Part shown: piece by piece, positions 9,584 to 20,447 of the stretch | Layout of the letters: every line of letters starts with the position of its first letter | Position numbering within the stretch: the stretch's first letter is position 1 | DNA from: Byssothecium circinans | Taxonomy: Eukaryota; Ascomycota; Dothideomycetes; Pleosporales; Massarinaceae | Reading direction: 5' to 3' | Assembly: GCA_010015675.1 (NCBI GenBank) | Contig: ML977047.1 | Location: forward strand, 58,357 to 122,356 | DNA length: 64,000 nt | Notes under the pieces: generated by a model | What the model was told of the DNA's origin: nothing | Database searches by the model: none | What the model saw: only the letters and a program-made list of their open reading frames with translations | Made by a program: the position numbers and the translations under genes

Positions 9584-11262
9584 TTAATGCGCATCCACCT
9601 CGACGCCTCCCTCCTCCTGATGACTCCTTCTCTTCGCCAACGTCGGCGTACTCGGCCTACTCTTCTCAATTCCGAAGAAGGCAATATTCTCCCTCAACGC
9701 TACATACTCCGAGTCCGCATAGCCCAACGCATCATGGATCTGCGTGCTGTGTAAACCCTTTATCCTCTTGATCTCACTTGCAGAGTAGTTGATGACTGCC
9801 CTGCCAATCTCAATCGGTGCGGGGTTGTGCAGCTCAAAAGGTACGGGCGACAGAATCTGTGATGCAGAAGTCGAATGCGAATGCGAATGCACAAGCGCTA
9901 CAGGCGGTGTGTACGCATTATGAATCAATGGGTCGCGATTGGGAAGTGGAGCTGCAGGGCCTGTGGGAATGACGACGGGATGTGATTTAGGTGACTTCGC
10001 TGCAAGACGTTTTACAACGACGAGGCGGACGCATTCTTGTTGCGCGAAGTGGCCGTCTACATCTACGATGCCGACGGGAAGGAGACCAGCTTTGTCGGAG
10101 AGGGCGTGCCAAGCGCCGTGGTCGATGAAAACTGTGCCGTGGGGCGCGAGGCCGTGGAGGATCCAGAAGTAGCGGTCCCGTATTGGATGGGCTATGGGGA
10201 GGAAGCGGGTGTGTAGGGGAGGAGCTGTGGACTCCAAGGACGGAGTTGGTGATCTTGACTCTGTGCCGTTGGGGGTTGTAGATTCAGGAGCAGTGTCTTC
10301 GATTTTGAGAAAGGAGGTTTGCGATATGGGGATGCCGTTGTTGTCGTCTTGGAAGTTGGTTACACTGTTCCGACTTGATAGCCTCGCGGCCCTCTGCGCT
10401 TCCGCATGCGTAATAATAGCCGTGATGTTCCCCGGTTTCGAAGACTTTGTGATAACCGTCGTCACGCCCGCAGATGTAGCAAGCTTTGCAGCCACAATTT
10501 TTGTGCTCATACCTCCCGTTCCCAGTGCCGAGCCAGCACTGCTCACGTCTGCTTCCAAATCCGCGATATCTTCCACCACTTCTATCGGCTTGGCATCTGG
10601 ATTTGTGCGTGGATTCTTGTCATATAGGCAATCCACATCCGTCATTAGGAACAGGTAATCCGCCTGTACCATGCCCGCCGTGATCGCACTCAAGGTATCA
10701 TTGTCTCCAAACTTGATCTCCGTAACGGCCAGTGTATCATTCTCATTCACAATCGGAATAACGCCCATGTTCAGCAGTTCGAGGAACGTATTCTGGGCAT
10801 TCTGGTACTGCGTACGATCCGCAATATCGTTTCTCGTGAGCAGGATTTGCGCGATCGGCTGGTGGACGTGGCCGAAGAGTTGGTCCCAGAGACTCATAAG
10901 CCTACATTGACCGATTGCGGCGAGGGCTTGAACTTTTGGGAGGTGTTTGGGACGCTTTTCAAGCTCCATTCGACGCAGACCGACGCCAATGGCACCCGAA
11001 GAGACGATGACAACGCGGTGGCCATTACTATGGAGTTTTACGGCTGTTTCAACGATGACGGAGAGGATGGAGAGCAGGGGTTGGTGTGTCTTTTCGTCGA
11101 CTATGGAGCTTGTTCCTATATAGACGGTCAGTATGTGCTTTTACTCTTTTTACCTGTTATGCGGTATTGCGGGTTTTGAAGCTTCACAATCAGTGTATAT
11201 TTACCGAGCTTAATAACGATTGTGAGCTGCCCAGGGAACAATTTCTTCATGTGAAACGCCAT
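9584..11262 (-). CDS. PRO1: Glutamate 5-kinase with PUA domain
   Basis: Catalyses ATP-dependent phosphorylation of glutamate, the first step of proline synthesis. Exon 1 is 11262-11205 (MAFHMKKLF...IKLG), the intron is 11204-11116 (89 bp) and exon 2 is 11115-9584: 529 aa. The amino-acid kinase fold shows VVIVSSGAIGVGLRRM, then IPIVNENDTL and the phosphate-binding GTGGMSTKI. The C-terminal PUA domain is visible as HGTVFIDHGAWHAL and EIGRAVINYSASEIKRIKG. Fungal enzymes are usually shorter (about 430-450 aa); the excess is two Pro/Ser/Thr-rich insertions, one between kinase and PUA and one inside PUA. It is head to head with ATP23. Confidence 0.93.
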
Positions 11263-11717
11263 CTTGCCTCTCTTCCCTCCTCAAAAGAGCGTGAGTCTGG
11301 TCACTAAAAATATAGCGAGAATACAATTCCTTTGTTGTCGAGGGTTGCGGAGTAATATGACTCCATCAATTTCCTAGCAAGGATCCCGCCCACCGCCTTT
11401 GCATCCAACCAATCAGAAATCCCGCTCCTCTCCGCATTTTCTGTCCCTCACCTGCTGTGCTACGCGCCGCCCACCAATTCACTCATCATCCGCCTGCCCG
11501 TCACCAATTTAGGACGTTGCGCTAAGCACGCGCACTTACGGTTCGAAACCCGCTACGCTCGAATTGGTGTGCATTTCGCGAAGCCTGTCAAGAACGAAGC
11601 ACTCCACTTTCTGCGCCCTACACCATCTCAACCTTTGACGAACGGCGACACGATACGCCCTACCATACCGCCATTGACGCTCTCACCTCCGACTCCAATC
11701 GTGACTGATACCCAAGG
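11263..11717. promoter_or_regulatory. Divergent promoter region of PRO1 and ATP23
   Basis: 455 bp lie between divergent start codons. An ATTGG (CCAAT-box complement) lies within ccaaccaatcagaaatcccg near 11408. The region is pyrimidine-rich toward ATP23. No RNA gene was recognised. Confidence 0.45.
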
Positions 11718-12527
11718 ATGTCACAACCCCGAGACGCGCCCGTCGATGGCGCACCAATCCCTCCACCCGCATCCCCAACACCCCCGACGGAAAGTTCCTC
11801 CTCGATACCTGTAGACCGCACATTCTACACCTGGAGCAACGCCTTCTCGATCCTCCTCTCACGCATGACCGGCTCCCGCGACATCCCGCTCGAAAATTCA
11901 TACTTCGCCGAGCAAGACCTGATAAAAGCGGATTCGTTCTGCAAGCGCTGCGAATCGAATCGCGACTATCTATTGCAATACTCGCCCATCATAACCTTCC
12001 TGAAAAGCGAAGTAGGGAAACTCGGGGGAGAGTTAGGGCCGGGGAATATACACTGTAGGATGTGTACGGCGGAACAGAGTGGGGGGTTCCATGTGGACCA
12101 TGGGATCATGTTGTGTGCGAACAAGTTTCGGAATCGCGGGCATCAGGAAGATACTATGGCGCATGAGATGGTTCATGCGTGGGATCATTTGAAGTGGAAG
12201 GTTGAGGATGATAATTTGAGGCATCAGGCTTGCTTGGAAGTACGTATTTTGAAGACCTTTTGTTCATCATGCAAGTCTCGAGTGCTGACCAGATGGCAGA
12301 TTCGAGCATCAACATTAAGCGGTGAATGTCGCTTCGCGCGCGAATTCTTCACTAAAAACCAATGGCGCATAACAGAGCAGCTGCAGCACTGTGTCCGTCG
12401 ACGAGCTACGCTATCGATGATGGCGAGACCTGGCGTCAAGGATGATGTGCAGGCCGCGAAGATTGTGAATGAGGTGTGGGATAGCTGTTTCAACGACACA
12501 CGGCCTTTTGATGAAATCTACCGGTAA
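11718..12527 (+). CDS. ATP23: Atp23 metalloprotease
   Basis: Atp23 is a mitochondrial intermembrane-space zinc protease and chaperone for F1Fo-ATP synthase subunit Atp6; it also degrades Ups1. Exons are 11718-12239 and 12300-12527, 249 aa. The zinc site HEMVHAWD is at about residue 152. Conserved cysteine motifs ([26 protein letters not shown]) and the substrate-side motif [13 protein letters not shown], restored by splicing, are all visible. The intron 12240-12299 is 60 bp, a multiple of three and free of stops, so an unspliced message would still encode a full frame with 20 extra residues placed after the catalytic helix. A Pro/Ser-rich N-terminus precedes the conserved part. Confidence 0.94.
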   Translation: MSQPRDAPVDGAPIPPPASPTPPTESSSSIPVDRTFYTWSNAFSILLSRMTGSRDIPLENSYFAEQDLIKADSFCKRCESNRDYLLQYSPIITFLKSEVGKLGGELGPGNIHCRMCTAEQSGGFHVDHGIMLCANKFRNRGHQEDTMAHEMVHAWDHLKWKVEDDNLRHQACLEVRILKTFCSSCKSRVLTRWQIRASTLSGECRFAREFFTKNQWRITEQLQHCVRRRATLSMMARPGVKDDVQAAKIVNEVWDSCFNDTRPFDEIYR

Positions 12528-12927
12528 AGAGCATACGGGCACTATAAGAGGTGGGATACTGTGGAGTATTGTAAAATATATATAATGGAGAGAAATAGGT
12601 AGAGAAAGCATGCATAGCGATGGCGTTGTTATACGAGGTTTTTCTGGACACTCTCTCCACTCCACCATGCCTACAGAACCCACTCCGTTCAAACGAGTTT
12701 TATATTTTCGTCAAGACACTTTGCATACGACGCTCTGCGCGCCGCGCCAGCTTTCATTTTCTAGAAGAACATGAAGTATCCAAAACCAACGCCGAATAAT
12801 GCTAATCATCGCCAGTAACCGTTCAACCTCCAAACGCCATCTTCGTTTACATCAGAACACATTCGACAAATCAACACCACGACTTGCAGACAAAACTTCA
12901 CCGATTTCAACCTCGGTGATGCCTCGC
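12528..12927. other. Convergent intergenic between ATP23 and IPL1
   Basis: 400 bp hold two 3' UTRs. An A/T-rich stretch at about 12565-12600 (gtaaaatatatataatgg) could serve in 3'-end formation of ATP23. No gene. Confidence 0.4.
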
Positions 12928-14184
12928 TCAGCTGTCCCGCTTCCCTCCAGATACGCGCTCGAGACCACTAGTCCCTGCTTTGCAGTGCTTCAGGATCCAC
13001 GGATGTTTCTCGACTTCCACCAGCGAAAGACGCTTTTCAGGGTCAAGGACAAGTAACTACATCAAACTGTCAGTTTGTATTCACAAGTGTATCCCTGACG
13101 GGTTCACTAACCTTCTTGATCAAGTCCTTGGCCTCTGGACTGACAAAGTTGGGCACGCTATACTCTCCCCTTACAATCCTCCTCTGCGTCTTTGCCTGAC
13201 TGTCCTCAAACGGCGCCTCTCCAACCAAAAACTCATACATCAGCACACCCAAACTCCACAAATCAATCTTCTCGGTGTAGCTGCCGACGCCCGAGAGCAT
13301 CTCCGGGGGCAGGTAGTCGAGAGTTCCACACATAGTCTTGCGCCTGTTATTCGGCGCATGGACTGACCAGCCAAAATCGGAGATTTTCAGTTCGCCATGG
13401 ATGCCAACCAGGATGTTCTCTGGCTTAATGTCGCGGTGCATGACATGCTTTTTGTGGAGGTACTTGAGCGCGGCGGCCATTTGTGCCATGTACTGTGCGG
13501 CTTTCCACTCGGGGAAGCGCTGCTCACGACGAAGATGCTTGTATAGCTCTCCTCTGCCGGCAAATTCCAGGATGAGAAAAATGCGCTTTTGGTCATGGAA
13601 GTGGCCAAATAAGCGCACGATGTTAGGATGGGCCAGATGCGACTGTATTTCGATTTCGCGACGGACTTGCTTCTCGACTTTACCCTGCACGATCTCGTCC
13701 TTGTGGATCACCTTCAGTGCGCATACGAAGCCAGTGGCGCGCTCCTTCGCCAGGTAAACACGACCGAATTTGCCTTTTCCTAGAGGCTTGCCAATTTCGA
13801 ACATGCCCAGATGCCATGCCTTTGGAGAAGAGGGTTGGCCGTAGAGGGCGGATTCAGTAAGTGTTCGACGATGTCCGGTGGTCTCTGAGGGACGGCCCTG
13901 GGCTGGTACGACGACCTTGGCGGTGATTTTGCTAGCATTGGCGGCTGCGAGTTTTTGGAGGGGAAGTTTTATGCGGTTGGCGGCTGAGTTGGAGGATGAC
14001 AGGCCAGTTAAAGATGCAGTCGTAGCGAGCGATGCCTGAGCAAAGTTAGACATTACCATGGTTCAACGACTGATTCGGCTACCTTTGACTTGTGATAGGT
14101 AGCAGTGGTCGTAAGGTGGTCGTCGTTCTCATCGTTGACGGTGATGCGCTCAAACGCCGACTCGAGAGTTGCGACGTCGGCCAT
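12928..14184 (-). CDS. IPL1: Aurora kinase (Ipl1 family)
   Basis: Chromosomal-passenger Ser/Thr kinase that corrects kinetochore-microtubule attachment. Exons 14184-14083, 14035-13112 and 13056-12928, with introns of 47 and 55 bp, give 384 aa. The ATG at 14184 ([11 protein letters not shown]) is chosen because it splices cleanly into the kinase frame; the ATG at 14059 lies inside intron 1. The kinase domain begins [18 protein letters not shown], with VAIK-equivalent [20 protein letters not shown] and DFGWSVHAP. The activation loop [16 protein letters not shown] carries the Aurora T-loop threonine. Exon 3 supplies [20 protein letters not shown]. The divergent neighbour is TIP41. Confidence 0.95.
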
Positions 14185-14547
14185 GGCTGTTGGGAATGAA
14201 ATGCGACGGGATCGATGGAAGTCGTAGTAAGCGAAGGGCGACGAGCAGAATGCAGTACGAAGAAGTAAATAAGAAAATCTGTAATAGCTACTGTCTTGTG
14301 CAGACAAGGTCGTGCGGGTGGACTTGTCGAAAGTAGGTTGAAGTGGGATGCCCGTGGCGGATTTGTGTTTGGGCCAGTACACAGTCGCGGTTGCCGCAGT
14401 GACGCCTCGGCGCGAGTGAAGCCCGAGCTCTACCCCCACGTCCCCGCATTTCGCATTTCACGTCTTCATGCAGTGACGAGCTGCATGCCACAATTGCATT
14501 TTCCATATCTTCACTTCTTGTAACTAGATAAAGACGCCGTTGTCGCC
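14185..14547. promoter_or_regulatory. Divergent promoter region of IPL1 and TIP41
   Basis: 363 bp lie between divergent starts. The sequence is mixed, with a short inverted repeat of cagtgacg/cgtcactg type near 14398-14475 (cagtgacgcc and cagtgacgag). No gene visible. Shared control is inferred from spacing only. Confidence 0.4.
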
Positions 14548-15354
14548 ATGTCGCTCGACGGCACGCCCATCGATACGACCGCCCCCGGCCATGCAGACAC
14601 GTCCATCACCAAGGATGGCTTCAAGATCACCACGCGCAAGCTGCCCATCCTCAAGGCCGGGCCCATCGACGAAATGACGAAGAAGCTGGGAATCGCGCCA
14701 CCAGAGATGATTTTTGGAGACAATCTCGTGCGGATTGAGCATGCGCCCAGCGGCTGGTTTATCGAATTCAACGCCTTCGACGCGCTGGACCGCGTGGACA
14801 AGACGGGCGAGAGCATGCTGAAGGTGTCATACTCCAAAGAGTGGCAGCAGAATCGGCAAAAGCAATTTGAAGACATCAAAGAGGTCGTCAAGCCCTTTGA
14901 CTGGTCCTACAGCACCGACTACAAGGGCACCACCGCAGCAACACCCGCCTTCCAGCCCACCGATACCCCGATACCCCTCGCTCTCCTCAAGCGTCCCGAC
15001 CCCATCCAATTTTTCGACGACGTCATGCTATACGAAGACGAACTCGCAGACAATGGCATCGCCATGCTATCGTGCAAGATCCGCGTTATGCCCGCTCGAC
15101 TTCTCCTGCTCGTCCGTTTCTTCATGCGATTGGATGGCGTGCTCTTCAGGATACGAGATACCAGAGTCTTTGTCGAATTTGCGACAGGTGAAGTCATACG
15201 GGAGTACACAGCGAGGGAGGAAAAGTACGAGGTGGTAAGGAAAAGGCTCGCTGGTACGAAAGAAGATGCGCTTGCGGTTATGAGAGACCCGAATCCGCTG
15301 CAGGAGTACGTGCCCGTGGTGGAGAAAGTGTTGGAAAAGGTGGTGCTGAAGTGA
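14548..15354 (+). CDS. TIP41: TIP41 family, TOR/PP2A signalling regulator
   Basis: Tip41 binds Tap42 and PP2A-type phosphatases and acts in TOR signalling. This is a single exon of 268 aa. The TIP41 core is clear: FKITTRKLPILKAGPIDEM, then LGIAPPEMIFGDNLVRIEH, LKVSYSKEW, FDWSYSTDYKG and the strand-rich C-half LYEDELADNGIAMLSCKIRVMP ... FMRLDGVLFRIRDTRVFVEF. The acidic Thr-rich N-terminus (first ~20 residues) is not conserved. Length fits the family. It is head to head with the Aurora kinase. Confidence 0.93.
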   Translation: MSLDGTPIDTTAPGHADTSITKDGFKITTRKLPILKAGPIDEMTKKLGIAPPEMIFGDNLVRIEHAPSGWFIEFNAFDALDRVDKTGESMLKVSYSKEWQQNRQKQFEDIKEVVKPFDWSYSTDYKGTTAATPAFQPTDTPIPLALLKRPDPIQFFDDVMLYEDELADNGIAMLSCKIRVMPARLLLLVRFFMRLDGVLFRIRDTRVFVEFATGEVIREYTAREEKYEVVRKRLAGTKEDALAVMRDPNPLQEYVPVVEKVLEKVVLK

Positions 15355-18068
15355 GCCCCCATGCATTGCATCTTCAATTCCAAAGATAGCAGAAAGAAAG
15401 GGAGGCGCTACTACACTGTGAAGGCTGTACCGTCAGTCAAGTTTCAGTGCCACCTCGACTACGCAAGCCCAATATGCACTAGGAACATGGGGAGTCCCGA
15501 ATGTCGAATGCCACCATCATAAGAATAACAGCCGATAACAGAGAAGATCATCAACAATCTGTCGAAGCTTGGATCCTCTTTACCGTTGTAGGAGACGTCC
15601 CGTGCATCTACCGGCCAGGTTTGTATTCCAGCGCATGCATACGGGCTGCTAGCTACGGCATCGTGTCTCACGGTCTCGGGAGGTTCGACCGGAGATGGAA
15701 TATCTCAACTTAGAGATGGACAGTGTGACGCAGCCAAGAATGCACAACTGCTCGGGATACATAGCCCAGACTTCTATCCGTATCTAGTCTTTCATGCCGC
15801 TATAGTGCAAATTCCAACGAGATGCCATCCTCTGAATTTGTAGTCCATAAAGCCATTTCACTGTCTTTGGCATAGCATTGCCAACATTCAAATGCTCAAG
15901 GTCTTTGGAAAGGAAGCTGAGGGTGAAACCTACATGTCAAAGTCCATTCACTTCACCTCTCCTATCACGTCCTTTCCAAGATCAACGTTCAACCTTCATG
16001 ACAGGTCCCACCAAGGTCCGTAAAGAGGTCATGAAGACAATGATGGGAATATGGAATGGTTGTGGGAAATATTTGATTGGAAAGAGATTCACTGTTGGTG
16101 TGCGAGTTGATTGGCGACGACGGGAAGGTTTTCCGTCACTTTAACTCCGAAAATACGAGTAATTAAAGCAAATCTTTATTATCAATAGGACACATGTGCA
16201 ACTGTGATTCCCAGAGAACCAAGTGAACACTTTCGAAGTTTGAGTTCCCAGAAACATGGGCAAGATCGAGTTTGAAGATGGGGAGAGAAAGCTTTCCAAG
16301 GTCAGTTTGTAGAGTCAAGTTTGGTATTTCCGATGGTTTTAAAAGCAGGGTCGGCTCTGCAATATCTCCACAAAAAAACCCAATAGTCATGGTTAAGCTA
16401 TCACAAACATTGGAACATGTCTTCACTTCATCGAAAAAACTGGAGCTCACCTTATAGCATAGGAAAGTACCGCGGTTATACGAACAGCTAACGCGCGCAC
16501 ACGCTGGAGAAGGGCCAGCACCGCAATGCAATGCGCACCACCGACTCTTGTCAGATAGCCCAAACTATCATCACACGAATGGGCGCCGAGGATCTCGCCT
16601 CCCCAGTTGCAGTTCAGCTAGACGCAGCCAGTCTCGGTGCAGGTCTTTAATCTCCTAGGATTAAGATCCCAGTAGGGTAAAGGCACCTACCGTCGATTTT
16701 GGGTCCAATGAGCTCGGTTTGACAGCTATTTCGTCCGTCTCATTGACAAAGAAGTCGGGCTTGAGTGCCTTGATCTCATTGCAGATGGACTTTGCAGTGC
16801 CGGTGAAATGCGTCCGGGGATAAGATCATCCTTCACTTTCAAGTCGACGATAGGCAGTTTGTCCATGACAATCCGAGCGGCAGTACTGGCGTAGCGGCCG
16901 GTCTCTTCAGGAATGGCTATGGCAATAGACTGGCCGGTTGGTTAGATCAGGGATGTTTTAAGCAAGTTGAAATTCCACGGGATGACTCACGACTCTTCTC
17001 TTTGGAATAGAAGATGCTGGAAGTATCTGGGGTGGTAGATGGGGTGGTATATGGGGTGATTGGGGTCGATGAGAAAGGTGGGAAGCAGATGATTGTGGGA
17101 GACTCCCATTCTTATACCCTTTTAGAGATAATATGAACCACACCTGTTTTTTCCCTCCCAACATTGCTCAAGGAATCACAGTTGGTGTCAGGGCTCTACC
17201 TCCTAACCCACTTGCATATTCAGTAAGGAAATATTCTTCAAGGCAAAAATGTGAAGCTACCAGACCAGCTATTCTGCATGCTGCAGCATCTTACGAGTCC
17301 GTTTTATCATTATTTGGGGTCGATAATATACTTCATCAATCTATCCAGCTGGGGGTTCGAAAGCCACTTCTCTTACTTCACTGTTCGCACATTCTACACA
17401 ACAGTAAGCGGACGACTTAGTGTCAATTATCAAACCCTCCGCACAACCCTAAAGTAATATCACGCTTCCCTCGATGCCAAATTCCGTCGTATTCGCCGCA
17501 CCGACGTAAATTATAATTCTACTACATTTATCATAGTTCATGAAGATAGGCGTATTCTCCGGAACTCTTGAAGTTGTATCAAAAGTGTTTAATTTATAGA
17601 AGATACCCTAGTCAATTGTGTTGTTATGTGAGAAGCTGACAAGGCGTGACAAGGCTACATCGATATAAAGTTTTTAATCAAGTGGCATTGATCTCACAAG
17701 CGGTCACAACCCAATGCTGACTTAGTTGCTAAGGCTAGGAAGAATAGCAAATATCAAGAGTGACCAGTTTCTGATAAGCTTGTCAAGCAATCATTCACCA
17801 GCGCCGCAGTCGCTAGATCCAAGTGAGAATTCTGTATGAAACAGGCTCATGATATTTTATGAAAAAAGCTCTCCTATATGCATGCATTCGATGGGGTCTA
17901 TTCCAAGTACACAGCAGACCATATGTACATCAAGATGGAAGGAGGTGGAACAAATATGTACAGTAGAAGTGAAGAAGCATAAAATGGAGGGGATATACGC
18001 AAAGAGGTAAGCCATGACCTCCGAGAAGCCCAACACCGAAAAGCCAACCAATGCGTTACAATAATCTT
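15355..18068. other. Gene-poor interval between TIP41 and the oxidase
   Basis: 2.7 kb with no intact gene that I can support. The only coding-like signal is the minus-strand relic at 16670-17165. Short open frames at 15880-16144 and 16163-16530 lack ATG starts at their ends or family resemblance. The right part (17460-17860) is AT-rich unique sequence. Confidence 0.5.
16670..17165 (-). pseudogene. Unidentified gene relic with frameshift
   Basis: Reading leftward from 17165, a frame (MLGGKKQVWF...IPKRRV) can be joined over a GT..AG intron (about 17000-16930) to SIAIAIPEETGRYASTAARIVMDKLPIVDLKVKDDL. It then loses frame near 16815; a second frame continues coding-like sequence (CNEIKALKPDFFVNETDEI). 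The composition looks like a real protein but I do not recognise the family. It is more likely a relic than a gene. Confidence 0.3.
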
Positions 18069-20150
18069 TTATTTCTTCGTTGAAGTAGCCTTCGCAGAAG
18101 AAGACGTCTTCGTAGAAGAGGCCTTTGACGATGTGATTGTAGAAGTCCTCAGCGTGGAAGGAGCATTGCTCGTGGTTGACCCACCACCGCCACCCTTCGT
18201 GGTGCTAGTCGCAGCCGCAGCGCCAGTCGTGTGGGTCTTCCAGTAATCGACAAGCGCGGATTCAACCTCATCAACCTTCTGGTAGGCTTCGAGGCCGATG
18301 AAGAATTTGAGCTTTTCGGTGATGGCTTGCTCGGTGAAGGGACCACTGTGGCTCTGGAAGTCTGATTCGGAGAAGCTGACGGCACGATAGCGAGGTTCCA
18401 TGGGGTCAATAAAGCGAGTGGTTTCTGGGTAGCCAAAGTCGGCGAGCTCGGTGACATTAAATGCAGCTAACATTTCATGGTCTTCGTGGATTAGATTGTG
18501 GCAGCTGCGAAGTTGTCAGTATCCGATGTGTGTGATAGATGGGGCAAGGTAAGAAGGTGCGTACTGGAACATGTAGACACCATCCCAGGGTGCGTAGCGT
18601 GCAACTACTTCAATCTCCTCATTGGTATCCAGCCACATCACGTCCTTGAGCGCGACCTTCTCATAAGGCATAACAACACCTCGTCCTCCTTTGCGTGATA
18701 CGATTTGAAGATCGACTAAATGGATATGGATCGGATGAGACCAGCCACCGGCAGAATTAGCGAGGGACCACTTCTGCACCGCGCCTCGTGGGGGTTTGGC
18801 AAGAATGCGTTGATTGACCTGAGACCACACGACTCCATTGATCTGCCATCCACCGCCGCTGCGCTCAAACTTGAAGTTGTACTCGGTAGCGGAATGTGCT
18901 GGCGGAAACGGGACGGAGCGAAGATTCTGGGGAAGGCCGTTTGGGAGGTTGTTGGAGGGGTCAGAAACGGTGTTGCCGACAATGAATTTCATGACTTGGT
19001 CGGTCGCGGCGTAGTCGTCATCAGCCGCAACTTTGCGGGCATTCTTGATCGTAATATTCTTTCCGGCGTATTTGGAAAAGTCGAAGATGACTTCCCAGCG
19101 TTCGGCAACAGATATGTACAGATCGTTGGTCTCAACAGGGTTGAGAGTTAATCCGGCATCGGAAGCGAAAACAGTGAAAGGAATCTGCTTGCCAACAGCG
19201 TCGCTGGACTCGAAGGAGAGCTGGAAGGATCGGCTGATGCCAATGTTGAGAAAGCGAAGGCGGTACTTGCGAGGCTCCACTTTGTGAAATGGCCAGGGGA
19301 TGCCGTTCACATGGATCACGTCACCCCAGAGGCTGACGGTCTCTTTGTTGGCCTCAGGGTCCCATAGGCTTCCATCGGCATTATATTGCTTTGAAGCAAT
19401 AGAAAGTGGGATATCGTATTTGCCTGAAGGGAGACCAAGAGCATCTTCCTGTGCATCGGACAAAATGTAGAAGCCGGCCTGACCATAGTATGCATCTAGC
19501 ATTTGATTAGAAGGCACATTACGTCATTCTCGTGAAATCGGACTCACTCTCAGCTGTATGGTCAACAGCATGGTCATGATACCACAAAGTACGAGCGTTC
19601 TGTCGATTCGGGTAGTAGTAGTCTTTGTATTGTCCGGGTTGAGTGGTGTCATCCGCCCAGCCGTCAAAGGGGGCACGGCTGTACGAACCATGGAGATGGA
19701 CACTGTCTGCACGATCACCTGTCGAAAGGTCAGTGGATACGTTTCATGGGGTGGATTTACAGGGGAGCTTGCCATGGTTGATGAACCTCACAACAGCCTC
19801 CCGGCCCTTGCGCATACGGAACGTCGGTCCTGGGACTTGACCATTGTATCCAACAAGTCTAGTCTTTTTCAAGCCGGGATAGATCTGGACTTCGACAGGC
19901 TTGATGTCAATTTCATAGTAGTCGAGAGAAGATCCGTCCGAGTTGGGGACGGTGCTATGCTATTGTTAGGCCTAAACAAGTATCAGTTAAGACGGTAAGC
20001 TTACTATTTGGGCGTGATGTCTTCTGGAATGGGGAGCGGTGCAGAATAAAGTGGGTAGACTGGTGAGAGCCATTTGTCATCGCCACCTCGGACAAGAGTA
20101 GCACATGCTGCGAGAAGGGCGAGACTGGATTTAACGAGATGGTTCGGCAT
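18069..20150 (-). CDS. Secreted multicopper oxidase (CotA/bilirubin-oxidase type)
   Basis: Predicted extracellular copper oxidase that takes electrons from phenols, pigments or metals and reduces O2 to water. Five exons, 20150-20005, 19954-19761, 19718-19548, 19495-18565 and 18504-18069, with introns of 42-60 bp, give 625 aa. A signal peptide is present ([19 protein letters not shown]). Copper ligands are visible in order: [40 protein letters not shown] and [11 protein letters not shown]; the last gives the type-1 Cys and a Met axial ligand. The lack of the classical HWHG motif and the HLHG form point to the CotA/bilirubin-oxidase branch, not laccase sensu stricto. A Ser/Thr/Gly-rich tail of about 60 residues ends in KK with no GPI signal. 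Confidence 0.9.
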
Positions 20151-20404
20151 GGCGATTGAATGTTAAGAAGGAGCTCAAACGTGTTCAAGGATGACCTGGA
20201 GGACTTTGGTTCTTAAGACAAGAATGCCGAGAAGGCCAAGAAATCTTGATGGTTGCTTGGTCGTTCCTCTTTTCTTAGGCTTGTCGATTTATATATACAG
20301 TCTGCTCGTGTGTTTCCGCGGTACATTGACAGTCAGACCACGAGGTGTTGTCTCACCGCCGTACGCCCAAGAAAGATTCAAGCACATGCCTAGAGGATTC
20401 ATCC
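20151..20404. promoter_or_regulatory. Upstream region of the multicopper oxidase
   Basis: The interval immediately upstream of the oxidase ATG contains an AT-rich tract tcgatttatatatacag at about 20284-20300 that could be a core promoter. Its far side meets the left inverted repeat at about 20405, so the oxidase promoter borders a probable mobile element. Confidence 0.4.
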
Positions 20405-20415
20405 CGTGTGAAGCA

Positions 20416-20447
20416 AGATATTAGTAATAACCGCTACAAACTTGGCC
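20416..20447 (+). repeat. Left inverted-repeat core, 32 bp
   Basis: agatattagtaataaccgct followed by acaaacttggcc. It is exactly the reverse complement of 23518-23549. Confidence 0.9.

Noticed and set aside
10194..10658. 154-aa frame opposite glutamate kinase
   Set aside because: It is antisense to the PRO1 coding sequence, with no family resemblance.
11535..11560. Possible tRNA T-arm (ggttcgaaac)
   Set aside because: No acceptor or anticodon stems could be folded around it.
14036..14082. ATG at 14059 as the Aurora kinase start
   Set aside because: It lies within a GT..AG intron; the upstream exon from 14184 joins in frame and gives a normal Aurora N-terminus.
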